A stretch of 64,000 nt of DNA from positions 36,344,050 to 36,408,049 of the forward strand of contig NC_059301.1 of the NCBI RefSeq assembly GCF_017591435.1, given 5' to 3'. This DNA comes from Portunus trituberculatus. Its lineage: Eukaryota > Arthropoda > Malacostraca > Decapoda > Portunidae. Below, one piece after another: positions 35,990-45,816 of the stretch (position 1 is the stretch's first letter; each line of letters begins with the position of its first letter). The notes below the pieces were generated by a model. It had not been told where the DNA came from. It worked only from the letters and a program-made list of their open reading frames with translations, and made no database searches. Position numbers and translations under genes: made by a program.

Positions 35990-37720
35990 CTGAAATATTT
36001 ATGCATCAATAAAAGCTTATAATTATTTCCTTTTCAAAAACATTTCTGTAGATTCTTATTTATACTTGGCCTTAATCCATCTAACCACTGATATCACTGA
36101 AAGACATTTAATACATCTTTCCTTAATGTACCAATTCTGTCTAATTTCCATTCATCACTACTCCTTGGCTTTATATGCCTCACTCTAACCATGGACAGAT
36201 CAAACAGTGAAATCTCAGTCTCAGTTCCCCAGTTATATCATATCATAAAGTCAAAAAGTTATTACGGCTTTCAATAATTATATGGCAGCCATACCTCTAT
36301 TCATGGCATGTGCATGATATATGCTATACAAAATTGTTACTTTTTTCTCTTTTCATTGGGTAAATGAAAAATAAAAAATAAATAATGCAACCTAACAAGA
36401 CCCCCTGAGTCTGACACTATATGGATTAAGGGGAGCATCCAGTTTAGATCAGTGTTGTCACATTTCTGGTAAATATGCATGAAACACACTGATTTTCATG
36501 TTGTGAAATATTGGGGATATGTACATCAATATTAAACATTCATCCCCATTCTAGTCCCCAACCCCACCCTCATTCTAATCCTAACCCCGCCATGCAATTA
36601 TAATTGCAACTAAAATTTACGAGTGTTATTCTGGCACTATTATTTGCTCCATAACCTTCATTTTCCTGTGACAAAGACACATTACAATATGAAAGGTTTC
36701 CACGTCATTAGATTTTTTTATTTCATCTTTCGTTTTTGTTTTATGAATTTTTTTTCAAAACCTGTTTTTTTTACTTTTTTTGACCAAAAAATATTAGTAA
36801 AAAATTACAGGTCACATATATAAAAAAAATTGCAACATGAATTGAAAAAAGAAGTATTCTTCTCCTTTTTAGTTTTTGTTTCATTGAAATCAAGCTAAAA
36901 TTGGCTTTAAAATAGATTTTAGAAAGGGAATAACTTACATTTTGAGATACGGGCTGATAAAGTTTATCAATCGATCTCGATCCCGTTATAACACACTAGG
37001 AAGTTTATTCAAGTTTACTATATGTTCTTTTTTATTATCTACAATCTCATGATACAGTTAGATGTATTTCTAAGCACATTAGGCTCCTAGTCCCTCCTGT
37101 CAATGATATGTTGGTCGTAAAGATGCTTTTCTTCCAACGTCCAAGATAGGATCTGGGCATGAATAATGAGAGGAAAGATTTTTCAGCCTCCTTTTCGTCA
37201 GCATGACAAGCTCATCGTCACTATCCACATCTTCATTTCCTTTCTCAATATTTTGTAGAAGAGCTTCTCTAATTGTGAGTAATGAGGCCTTTTTTCTTCA
37301 TTTCCTTGTCTTTGTTCTGCGTGAGATGTGGTGGGCTGTAGTGTGACAGTGGTGAGAGTGGTGGTGGTGGGTGACATGAGGATGTGTACTGGAGCATCTG
37401 AGGTGTCAGGTTCAACACACTCTTTTATATTCTTTGAGCTTCCATACTCATATTCCAGACATCCTTTCACTGCTCATTCCTCTTAAGACACCTGTCCCAT
37501 GGTTGGCAGTAGATGAAAAGCAGGATGCAGTGGCTAAATTAAGTGCTGTTTAGCAGAGTGAAGGGCAAATAGCAAGAGACGCAGCAACAACCTCTCTCTC
37601 TATTAGCTTTCGCCATACTGTGCCTCGCTAGTGCCTTGGTTGACGCCGCTCATAGACTTAAATGTTGCCATATCATGTCCACCAAAAAAAGTTAAGATTT
37701 CTGCCTTTTTCGTAGTTTTT

Positions 37721-37799
<79 letters not shown>

Positions 37800-38039
37800 T
37801 GATGTATACAAACACACGTGGTTAAGTACGGGATCTTTAAATGGCATTTAAACAGAAATCAATGCGCGTTTTGTCATAATACTTCGTGAAATAATAGCTA
37901 ACATGTATACTTACCACATATATTTTTCCACAAAAAACATTATTTTTCATATTTTTTTGGTCTCTAAACCGGACGCTCCCTTTAATCTCCATGAGCATCA
38001 AAAGTATACTTTAGTTCTGTAGTACTACTATTAAAATCA
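35990..38039. other. ERCC6 intron with a (GA)n tract
   Basis: No gene or recognisable element. A perfect (GA)n run lies at 37724-37795. Motif GACATCCTTTC... and AT-rich filler do not resolve into known repeats. Confidence 0.6.
37724..37795. repeat. (GA)n microsatellite, about 72 bp
   Basis: Perfect GA dinucleotide run inside the ERCC6 intron. Confidence 0.97.
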
Positions 38040-38500
38040 TATTTGGCACTAGTTCTAGTTCTGATTTCCATATCACAGAATTGGTACAAAGAACTACAAA
38101 GATACAAGGGAAGAAAAATATCACTTGTGAAAGAAAGCTGAAACTTTTGAATTTGTTTCTAAAAAAGCCATTGGTTACGAGGGGATCTGATACAGATATT
38201 TATGTAATACTGTACAGGGGATATAATAATGGTGACATAAGCAAAATAGATTTATGCTGATTAAGCTAGATGCAAAACATAGGAAGAAACTGGTTCCTAA
38301 ACAGTGGTAGAGTAGATTCAGTTATCAGCTTGTTAGTACTTTATCATTAGGAAACTTTAAAAGAAGACTAGGCATATTTATGGGTAAGAATAATAGATAA
38401 AAATAGTAGATAGATGTATTTTACACAAGGACTGTCATGTGTAGGGCTGATGGCTTCTTGCAGCTTATGTTGCTTTTTTTTTCAAGTTCTTGTGTTATTG
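38040..38500 (+). mobile_element. CR1-type LINE 3' fragment, decayed
   Basis: Frames broken by stops still show LRGDLIQ and a spacing like the CR1 C-terminal domain (RGDLIQxF). The end GACTGTCATGTGTAGGGCTG, ATGGCTTCTTGCAGC resembles CR1-type 3' ends that I recall from crustacean genomes. It ends about 10 bp from the ERCC6 splice donor at 38506, on the opposite strand. Confidence 0.5.
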
Positions 38501-38506
38501 ACTGAC

Positions 38507-38602
38507 CTTTGCTCGACCTCCCATGATGGCTTTCACTTGGTCACCAGCAATGTACTCTGAATAGATTTTACGTTGTTCATCACTCAAACTACAAAACAAG
38601 AC
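38507..38602 (-). CDS. ERCC6: ERCC6/CSB exon, helicase inter-lobe segment (first exon in window)
   Basis: A 96-bp exon with acceptor TTCGGCAG (38603-38610) and donor GTCAGT (38501-38506). It encodes VLFCSLSDEQRKIYSEYIAG followed by DQVKAIMGGRAK. The VLFCxLxDEQxxxY block is the CSB segment between the DEAH-box lobe and LRKICNHP. The motif-I to motif-III exons that must precede it are not visible anywhere in 38603-64000, so they should lie beyond the right edge. The whole right part of the window is then probably one upstream intron of ERCC6. Confidence 0.92.
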
Positions 38603-39934
38603 CTGCCGAAATAAAAAAAACATTTTCAATATTAAGGCATGCAAAAGTTTGTAAGCTTGTCCTTAACATGCATGAATGTAATAAGTTCTGGCAATATTGT
38701 ACTTCAAAAAAAGTCTAACTATTCAATATCTAATATGTATGTATGTACTGTTGACCCTTGCTAACTAAGACTAATTGGGGGAAAGATTGGTCTGACAAAT
38801 GCAAATGTCCAACTTAAAACAAATCTCAGGCAGAGCGCTCTTCTCGGAATTTAGGGGAAGGCGGTGCAGGACTTACTAATTTAATTTGGGGGGGGCATTA
38901 AAAATTTTGGGATCACTATTGTCTCTCCAAAACCTTCAGTCCCCAAATTACCAGAAGGTGTAGTTTATTTTTTTGATAATGAAATATCCTTCCTACCAGG
39001 AAGCTATTTTTAAATGTCTCGAGTTGTTGCATTACAGCATGACTCAAGCCCTACACAGTACATGGCCAGGCATCAAGAGAGGAGGTGCATTATTTAGCTC
39101 TCTACTTTTTCAGAAAAAACGTCCTTACAGGCATAAATTGATGAGAATTAGAATCAGAAACTTCAAAAAGAGAAGACAACAAGAAACAAACAAACATATC
39201 ATTGCAAGACAATTGGACCTTGAATCCTCACCTCCCCTCTCCCCATTTGTCATGCATGTTATCTACCCCTCCAAGACCTTCACCTCACCCCATGCCACAC
39301 TGCCACTCTTCTCCACCTTCTTTCTATCATAAGATTGCTATGATCTTTTCAAACACTTTTTTCTCACTACCCTCATCATGACAACTATACATCACATAAC
39401 ACTCACAATAACACTATTACAAAAACTATGTTGAGACAGGTATAAAGCTGGACCAGACGAGTAATAAATACTTCACTGTATCATTATCTCACTTCAATAT
39501 ACTAATGACTCAGAGAGTGTCCAGTTCAGTAGCAAAATAGCAGATTGCTGTGACACTGCCAATGGCACCTTCCCAACTCTCACATACAAGTGAATAATAC
39601 TTTCTACGGAAGTGGGGATCTGATGCATTATCATCCTATCATGCTCCAAGAAGTCACTAATGTATACACAATCATGTGTGAAAATTTCATTCATGTCATT
39701 CAAATGAATACAAATAGCAAAACAAGGACGAAATTATGAAAAATCTTTAGAAGCAAATATCTTGACAAGTGGATTTTTCCACTTCAAAAAAATTTTCACA
39801 AAAATTAGTATGAACCCCAACTGATTTTTGTTTGGTATCATTTTAAACTACAACTGAAATGCAATTTTTTGTTGGAATTACATTTTTGATAATGTATATA
39901 GAAAATAAGATACAGGAAAGTGGAAAAAGAATTA
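38603..39934. other. Probable upstream ERCC6 intron, nothing recognised
   Basis: Starts with the acceptor CTGCCGAA read on the minus strand. Contains no further CSB-like exon that I could find. Confidence 0.55.
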
Positions 39935-40971
39935 CAGGGAGTCCTCGGGTTACGACGGTCTCGACTTACGACGTTTCGTGGTTACGAATGCGCCCATAAA
40001 AACATACAAAATAATATTAGGCGTCATTCCGTCTTACGTGGTTTAGCGCTGTAAGTGATGTAAACAAACACGAACTAGTTTCCGGCACGCGGCGGAAGAA
40101 TATGCTTTGTTGTGGTTGTAGAGCGGCGTCTCAAGTCTGTGTACATACGCCATTTTGGTTGTTTACACCGTTTTTCTCTCTCTCTCTCTTGGTTATGGCT
40201 CCCAAGCGTAAAGCAGACTCTTCTGATGGTAGTGCATCAAAGAAGAGAAAGGCCATCACCATGGAAGTTAAAGTGGACATATAAAGAGATCACAAAAGGG
40301 AGAAACATCAACAAACATTGGCCAGTCACTTGGCCTTAGTCGTTCCACTGTGGCTACCATCATCAAAGATAAAGAGCGCATTATGGAACATGTGAAAGGA
40401 TCTACTCCTATGAAAGCGACAGTGATAACCAAGCAGCGTAGTGGTCTAATTATTGAGATGGAAAGATTATTGGTGCTTTGGTTGAAAGAACAAAATCAAC
40501 AGCGTATTCCAGTGAGCCTTATGGTGATTCAGGAGAAGGCGAAAAGATTGTTTGAGGCACTGAAAGAAGAAAAGGGGGAGAGAAGTGAAAGTGAAGAGTT
40601 TGTGGCCAGTAGGGGTTGGTTTATGCGATTCAAGGCTCGGCCCAATTACCATAACCTTAAAGTGCAAGGTGCTGCCCCAGTTTCTCCAGCACCTGGAGGT
40701 TCCGCCTCACCTCCAGACTCACCTGCCCAAGCATCTCCAGCACCTGAAGGTTCTGCCTCTCTTGATTCACCAGCCCCAGTATCTCCAGCACCTTCTGCAG
40801 CTTTCTCTACACAATAAGCCTGTCTCTCCCTCCCTTGCAATGCCTCCTTCCAGTGTGTAAGCCAACCAAAGGAATAAAGGTAAGAATTTTTTTTCCCCCC
40901 CGATGTTCTGACTTACGCCGGTTACGACGTGTGTCAGGAACGGATCAACGTCGTAACCCGAGGACTCCCTG
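39935..40971 (+). mobile_element. Tigger-like TIR element with DNA-binding-only ORF
   Basis: A perfect terminal inverted repeat of at least 23 bp (starting CAGGGAGTCCTCGGGTTACG) at 39935-39957 and 40949-40971, flanked by TA (39933-39934, 40972-40973). TIRs beginning CAG with TA duplication are typical of pogo/Tigger. Total 1037 bp; one gene, described separately. The right end lies only a few bases from the DIRS terminal repeat. Confidence 0.9.
40195..40817 (+). pseudogene. psq-HTH plus CENP-B-HTH protein with Ser/Pro tail, no DDE domain
   Basis: ATG 40195 opens MAPKRKADSSDGSASKKRKA then ITMEVKVDI; a 1-base loss near 40280 shifts the frame. It continues IKRSQKGETSTNIGQSLGLS, RSTVATIIKDKERIM, completing the psq-type helix-turn-helix. 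From about 40460 LIIEMERLLVLWLKEQNQQR, then SRGWFMRFKARPNYHNLKVQ, is the CENP-B-type HTH. Instead of the DDE catalytic domain the protein ends in repeats of the SPAPGGSASPPDSPAQ type and stops at 40815-40817. Known Tigger transposases are about 500-600 residues; this is about 200. If the frameshift is an assembly error, it would make a TIR-binding protein without catalysis. Confidence 0.8.
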
Positions 40972-40975
40972 TATA

Positions 40976-41294
40976 ACTAAAATGTATTTTTTCACTTCCC
41001 TGTTCCTTCTACTATAGGCAATGAACGCATTGTCTCCTTGTGTCTGTTAGTGACTAAAAAAATTGACCCTTCCCCCCCCTGTGTACAAGTTGATGCGCTG
41101 TTTCCCTATTCTACCCAGCGATAGCCATCTTCACACCACGCTTCTCTATGACCTCGAAATAAAACTTAGAAAAGAAGCATTGTGTCGGGAGGAAGCACGG
41201 GAGGATGCATAGAAGGAACAGGTAAGTGAAAAATACATTTTAATTAAAAAAATGTCAGTTATTTCACATAAGACCTGTTCCTTCTACTATAGGC
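40976..41294. repeat. DIRS-type terminal/internal complementary repeats
   Basis: AAAATGTATTTTTTCACTTC plus CCTGTTCCTTCTACTATAGG at 40978-41020 is repeated inverted at 41209-41245 (ATAGAAGGAACAGGTAAGTG, AAAAATACATTTTAATT), making a hairpin with about a 190-bp loop. A third, direct copy is at about 41252-41294 (CCTGTTCCTTCTACTATAGG). DIRS elements carry inverted terminal repeats and an internal complementary region used for circle formation; position and form fit this. Confidence 0.65.
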
Positions 41295-41507
41295 AGATTC
41301 CCACACTTAGGTGGTGGGACAAAGCCAAGGAGTAGGTTGACCACGGGTGATGACGTGCACAAAGATTTGTGACTCTTACCCGGCACATGTTGGAGTCATG
41401 CAGGGAAGAATGTTGGGTAGTGCCATCGTAGTGTCTCCTAATAAATCCGTGCCATGACCCTCAAACTGGTTCAGAGTGAAAGAGGATGTGGCACGAAGCA
41501 GCAGACA

Positions 41508-42602
41508 TCAAGAGACAACACGGCCAGCGGCCATGATGGGTCCCAGGGAGAAAATCTTGTCCTGGATCCTGTGGACTACCTTAAGGTAGTGCATGGCAAA
41601 AACGGACTGCGTTTGCCAGCAGGCCACTGCCATTATGTCAGCCACTGCCTTGTTTGTGGACCACAGTAGCAACGTTGCCACAATCTGCACATCATGTGCT
41701 CTTACCAAGAATGAAGGTCCCAGATGACCAGGAAAATCCTCATAAGCAGCCTGTATCAACCGCCGCAGGAAGTAAGAGATGGCTGTCTTGGAGAGAGGGA
41801 GCGTGGGGGTCTTGGACCGAGTGGAAAAGGTGCCTAGGCCTAGATGGGGACTGTGCCCTGTGAAAGTACCACTGCAAAACACGAATAGGACAGAGGAGCT
41901 GTTTGTTATCACCAGAGCAGATAGCCACTGAAAAACTTGTGAGGACGAACTCAAGGGGAAGTGGATTTGATGGAGTCTCTGTCTTGGTCACAAAGTCAGG
42001 AAGATAAGACAGTACCATGTCATAGCTCTGAACCACAACCTAAGCAGATAGAGCCTTAATTTCCCCAGCTCTCTTGGCTGTTGCTTGAGCCAGGAGAATG
42101 GAAGTCTTCTGGATTGAGAGCCGGAGAAAGGACTGGTCCAACGGCTCAAAGGGAGCGCTAACCAGGTGCCGTAAGACGACAACCACATTCCAAGGGGGGG
42201 CACTGTGGGCATTGGCCTGTGTACCCCCTGCCCACAGGTACGAATGACCTCCCATGAGACCGGTTGAGAAGAGAGGTCAAAACCTTTCAGGCGGAAGACA
42301 CTGCTAAGCACAGTCTTGTACCCTTTCACCGCCAAGAGCGAAAGATGACAGTCCTGGTACAAGTGGAGAAGAAAGTCAGTAAATTTTTGACTGGAAGGTT
42401 TCAAAGCAGTGCATCCTTCCTGTTGACACCACTGATGGTAACGATGCCACTTATGCTGATAGTTCACAATAGTTGAATGCTGTCGAGATCCAACCAGGAA
42501 CTTCACAACTCTTCGGGAATAGCCTTGATAACGGAGGAGTCGCTGGACAGTTTCCACGTGGTCAGCCAAAGCGCATAGAGTATCAATGGTTGCCTGAAGC
42601 AT
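41508..42602 (-). pseudogene. DIRS tyrosine recombinase, frameshifted
   Basis: The N-terminal SAM-like DNA-binding part (42602-42256) reads LLRYQGYSRRVVKFLVGSRQ, STIVNYQHKWHRYHQWCQQE, then AVKGYKTVLSSVFRLKG. After a frame change near 42255 comes ATAKRAGEIKALSA, with the first catalytic Arg (AKRxGEI). Then VVQSYDMVLSYLPDFVTKTE, LCPIRVLQWYFHRA, and in a third frame RAHDVQIVATLLLWSTNKAV, DIMAVACWQTQSVFAMHYLK and FSLGPIMAAGRVV. Tyr in HYL is the nucleophile position. The usual HxxR box reads HDVQ, so the second Arg is replaced by Gln. At least two frameshifts and one stop. Confidence 0.82.
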
Positions 42603-42611
42603 ATCTGGGAA

Positions 42612-44640
42612 TCATTCCTTGTGTGGCCAGAACAGTGCAATGATGATGATGATGGATGTCCCCCGTGACAAACACAGCTTGGAGAGAAGTTGCCTGATCG
42701 CTGGATATGGTGGAAAGGTGTATAGAGCCATGTGATCCAAAGGGAGGAGAAAGGCATCCGTGGCGATGGCCATGGGATCTGGGAATGGAGAAACAAATGC
42801 AGGGAGCCTCAAGTTCTGGCTGGCAGTGAAGAGATCCATGAGGCATCTCATAAGTCACTACAGGGCTTGGCATGCGTCGTGGTGAAGAGTCCGCTCTGTG
42901 GAAATGACCTGTGACTCCTGGCTGAGGGAACCCACCACCACGTTGTGAGACCCACTGATGAAATGAGGCCCAAGAACAGTAGCTCTGTCCTCCGCTCAAC
43001 ACAATGTCTGCTGCTCCTCATTGCTGAGGATCAAAGAGTGAGTGCCCCCGTGGTGAGAGAGATATGCCAGAGCCATGATATTGTCAGCAAACAGTCCCAC
43101 CATCTTCCCCTAGAGGATGTGTTGAAAGTGTAGTAGAGCGAGTCAAACTGTTTGTAGTTTCAGAACATTGGTGTGAAGAGCTGCTTTGTCTTCAGACCAC
43201 AGTCTGCCGGCAGTGCAATGCAAGATGGAGCAGCCCCTACCTTGTGTAGAGGCATCTGTGTACAGCAGAAAATCTGACACTAGGTCCTGGAGATCCCAGC
43301 CGGCGAGAAGATTGGATTCCATTATCCACCACTGTAGATATGCAAGGTTATCAGGAGTCCACCAGATGCAGATCAAGTTGTCTTGTGTTGAGCTGGACCA
43401 CTGAGGGCAAAGGTGAAACTGCAAGCCCTACATACATAACTAAGCCCCCATGAACCAGGTGAGTGAGGGAAGCCATGTGACTCAGTAGTGTTAACCACTC
43501 TTTGGAGGTCGGAAGTCATGAATCCATGAAAGCTTGTAGATGAGAGAGAGAAGACTGTCCACCCAGATCCACGTTGGGAAAGCCTTCAAAGGAGGAGTCC
43601 GAATGTTGACTCCCAAGTAGACTATTTTCTGGGCCAGCTATAAGCAAGATTTGTTATAACTGATGCAGACCCCTAGGTGGGCACAAAGCTGGAGCAAGAC
43701 TTGGGTTGAGCTGAGAGCCTCTAGGTAAGGTGAAGCCAGGAGAAGCCAGTCGTCCAGATACTGTAGGCAGTGTAGGGTGTGGATACCCCACCTGTATAAT
43801 TCCAAGGAAACAGGTGCCATAATGCTGGTGAATACCTGGGGAGGCATAGACAAGCTGAAGCAAAAGTATTTGGAACTGGAGTGTATGTCCGCCCCAACCA
43901 AAAAAAAAGGAACCGTCTGCTCCAGGGATGAACAGGAACTTGCAGGTGAGTGTCCTTCAGGTTGATGGACACCATCCAATTGTGTTGTGGGATGTAATTC
44001 ACCTTGGTTGCCTGCTGGTCACCCAGCCAGTCTTCCCCATTACGGAGCGAGCTCAGAGCTCATAGACCGATCTTCGGGTAGGACTGAGACCACATCAACA
44101 CACAACACACACCGGGAAAGTGAGGCCACAACCCCTCAAGTTACATCCCGTACCTATTTACTACTAGGTGAACAGGGACCACACATTAAGAGGCTGGCCC
44201 ATTTGCCTCGCCGCGCCGGGACTTGAACCTGGGCCTCTCGATTGTGAGTCGAGCGTGCTAACCACTACACTACACGGATGGCAGCCAGAACCATGAACCA
44301 AGTTTCCATCTTGAACTTAGAAGTGGTAATATGTTTGCTGAGGAAGGAGAGGTCGATGATCGAACAAAATCCTCCCATTACCTTGGGAACGATGAACAGC
44401 TGACTAGGACACAGGTGTAGGGGGAGCTTCATCCACTTTGCCCTTACTGAGGGGAGCTATTACTTCCTCCATCAGAGCACTGCCTCGCTCAGAATCTGTC
44501 GAGTAGGAACTCAAGTGCCGAGGCATCCGAGACACTGAAGGAAAGGAGTGAAAAGGGATCTTGTACCTCTCATGGAGAACCCTTAGAGCCCACTTTTCCA
44601 TCCCTATGTCCTCCCAGGCAGGCAGGCAGGCAGACAGGCG
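42612..44640 (-). pseudogene. DIRS reverse transcriptase and RNase H, frameshifted and interrupted by a SINE
   Basis: The N-terminal RT part (about 44640-44404) reads YKIPFHSFPSVSRMPRHLSS, then SALMEEVIAPLSKGKVDEAP; after a frame change come PKVMGGFCSIIDLSFLSKH and TSKFKMETWFMVLAA (to about 44281). The SINE 44031-44280 follows. RT then resumes with NYIPQHNWMVSINLKDTHLQ, VPVHPWSRRFLFFWLG and HTLHCLQYLDDWLLLASPYL; YLDD is the catalytic motif. RNase H (43424-42612): FLLYTDASTQGRGC, MDLFTASQNLRLPAFVSPFP, DPMAIATDAFLLP and LYTFPPYP. These are characteristic of DIRS pol. Several frameshifts. Confidence 0.82.
44031..44280 (-). mobile_element. tRNA-derived SINE (tRNA-Val-like head) inside DIRS RT
   Basis: On the minus strand from 44280 the sequence has A-box TAGTGTAGTGG, an anticodon-like stem CTCGA/TCGAG with loop CTCACAA (anticodon CAC, Val), and B-box GGTTCAAGTCC. 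The first two acceptor-stem pairs and one T-stem pair are mismatched, so it is a SINE head and not a working tRNA. The body contains CACCTAGTAGTAAATAGGTA, AAGATCGGTCTATGAGCTCT and ends near 44031. DIRS RT sequence flanks both sides. I could not define a target-site duplication. Confidence 0.78.
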
Positions 44641-44694
44641 GTGGTGTAGTGAATACGGTGGTGAGTGTAGGATAGGTTCGAATCCCACCACATA
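44636..44694 (+). mobile_element. Second tRNA-like SINE head, truncated
   Basis: Plus strand: GGTGGTGTAGTGAATACGGT (A-box-like) and GGTTCGAATCCCACCAC (B-box, T stem GTGGG/CCCAC region). It runs into the TA target of MITE T6 at 44693-44694. Preceded by CAGG repeats (44616-44635). Confidence 0.55.
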
Positions 44695-45604
44695 CAGGCA
44701 ACCCCCGCTTAACGAAGGTTCACACAATGAAATTTTGCTACAACGAACATTTCTTTTAATTACCATGTGCTTGTTTAACAAACACGAAACTCACTTTAAA
44801 GAAATTTTATCCAGATAATTTTTTCCAAGTTTGAAAGCCCCACCGTATCACGCAAGCCGACAGGCTTTTGAATACACCAGCGCCTCTTGTGGACAAAATG
44901 TGTACCACTCACTCCCCCTAGTTTAAAACAGTAACAGCGTCAGTAGCAGCTCGTCTTCCCTCGCTCAACATGCCACCAAAATGCCCTGCAATGTCGCCTA
45001 GCATTGGTAAGAAGACCAGGAAGTCTCTTACTCTCCGAGTGAAACTGGATATTATTTACAGACACGAGAGGCGAGAAAAATAATAGCACTGCTCGCCACC
45101 ATGGCTTGACTCCATCTACTGTCTCTATTATTTTCAAGTCAGCAGACTCTATTAAGAAGGCTGGTGAGACCGTATCTTCCTTGCAAGCTAAAAGAACCAC
45201 CTGAACTCGTGACTCTGCAATGGATAAAATGGAAAGCCTTGTGGAAATGTGGTACATAAGTTTTGTAAGCGGTACAATGATGTGTCCTTTGTCTACATTC
45301 CACAGGTTGCCAGCTAGCATTTTTCCCATTTCACTCTCATTCCCTTCATAAATTTAAGATCATCAACATTATATTTATATACATACATTAGTGTACATTA
45401 TAATGACTTAATCTTAAATTAAACTGCTTAAATGTTTATTTTCATAATTTTTACTTGCATTAAACCTTTCACTGTACTATGATGCACTCTCGCTTTGTTT
45501 ACTCTCAATGGAAGTTCAAGTCAGGGGCTAAACTTGTTATAATTGGTTCGCTGAACAAAAATTCGCTTAATGGACGTTTTTTTAAGAATGTCGGGGGTTG
45601 CCTG
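44695..45604 (+). mobile_element. Tigger-like MITE copy T6 (short form), TA duplication
   Basis: CAGGCAACCCCCGCTTAACG at the left end, GTCGGGGGTTGCCTG at the right, flanked by TA (44693-44694, 45605-45606). 910 bp, without the ATCAAG block. On the plus strand AACATGCCACCAAAATGCCC starts MPPKCPAMSPS, then KKTRKSLTLRVKLDIIYRHE, the clearest psq-HTH start of the group; a frameshift follows. Confidence 0.85.
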
Positions 45605-45816
45605 TACTCCTTTGAAGCTATGCCATTTGTCGAGTAGTTTAAAGTTACCTACATGTCACCACAATACACAGGTTCTAGGTGGTCACACCAGAGATACACT
45701 TGGGTGGTGATATGGGCCCTAATATGGGTACCACTAATGGCCGGAAGCTGAATTGCTCTTCCCACATAAACTTCAACACATTGTTTCAAGTCATCAACCG
45801 TTGTCTTGTATTCAGC
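45605..45816. other. Linker between MITE T6 and DIRS gag-like frame
   Basis: About 210 bp with no recognisable motif; probably DIRS untranslated sequence or the distal part of the truncated SINE. Confidence 0.4.

Noticed and set aside
44209..44280. tRNA-Val (CAC) gene on the minus strand
   Set aside because: Acceptor stem positions 1-2 do not pair and a T-stem pair is mismatched; it continues into a SINE body, so it is a SINE head.
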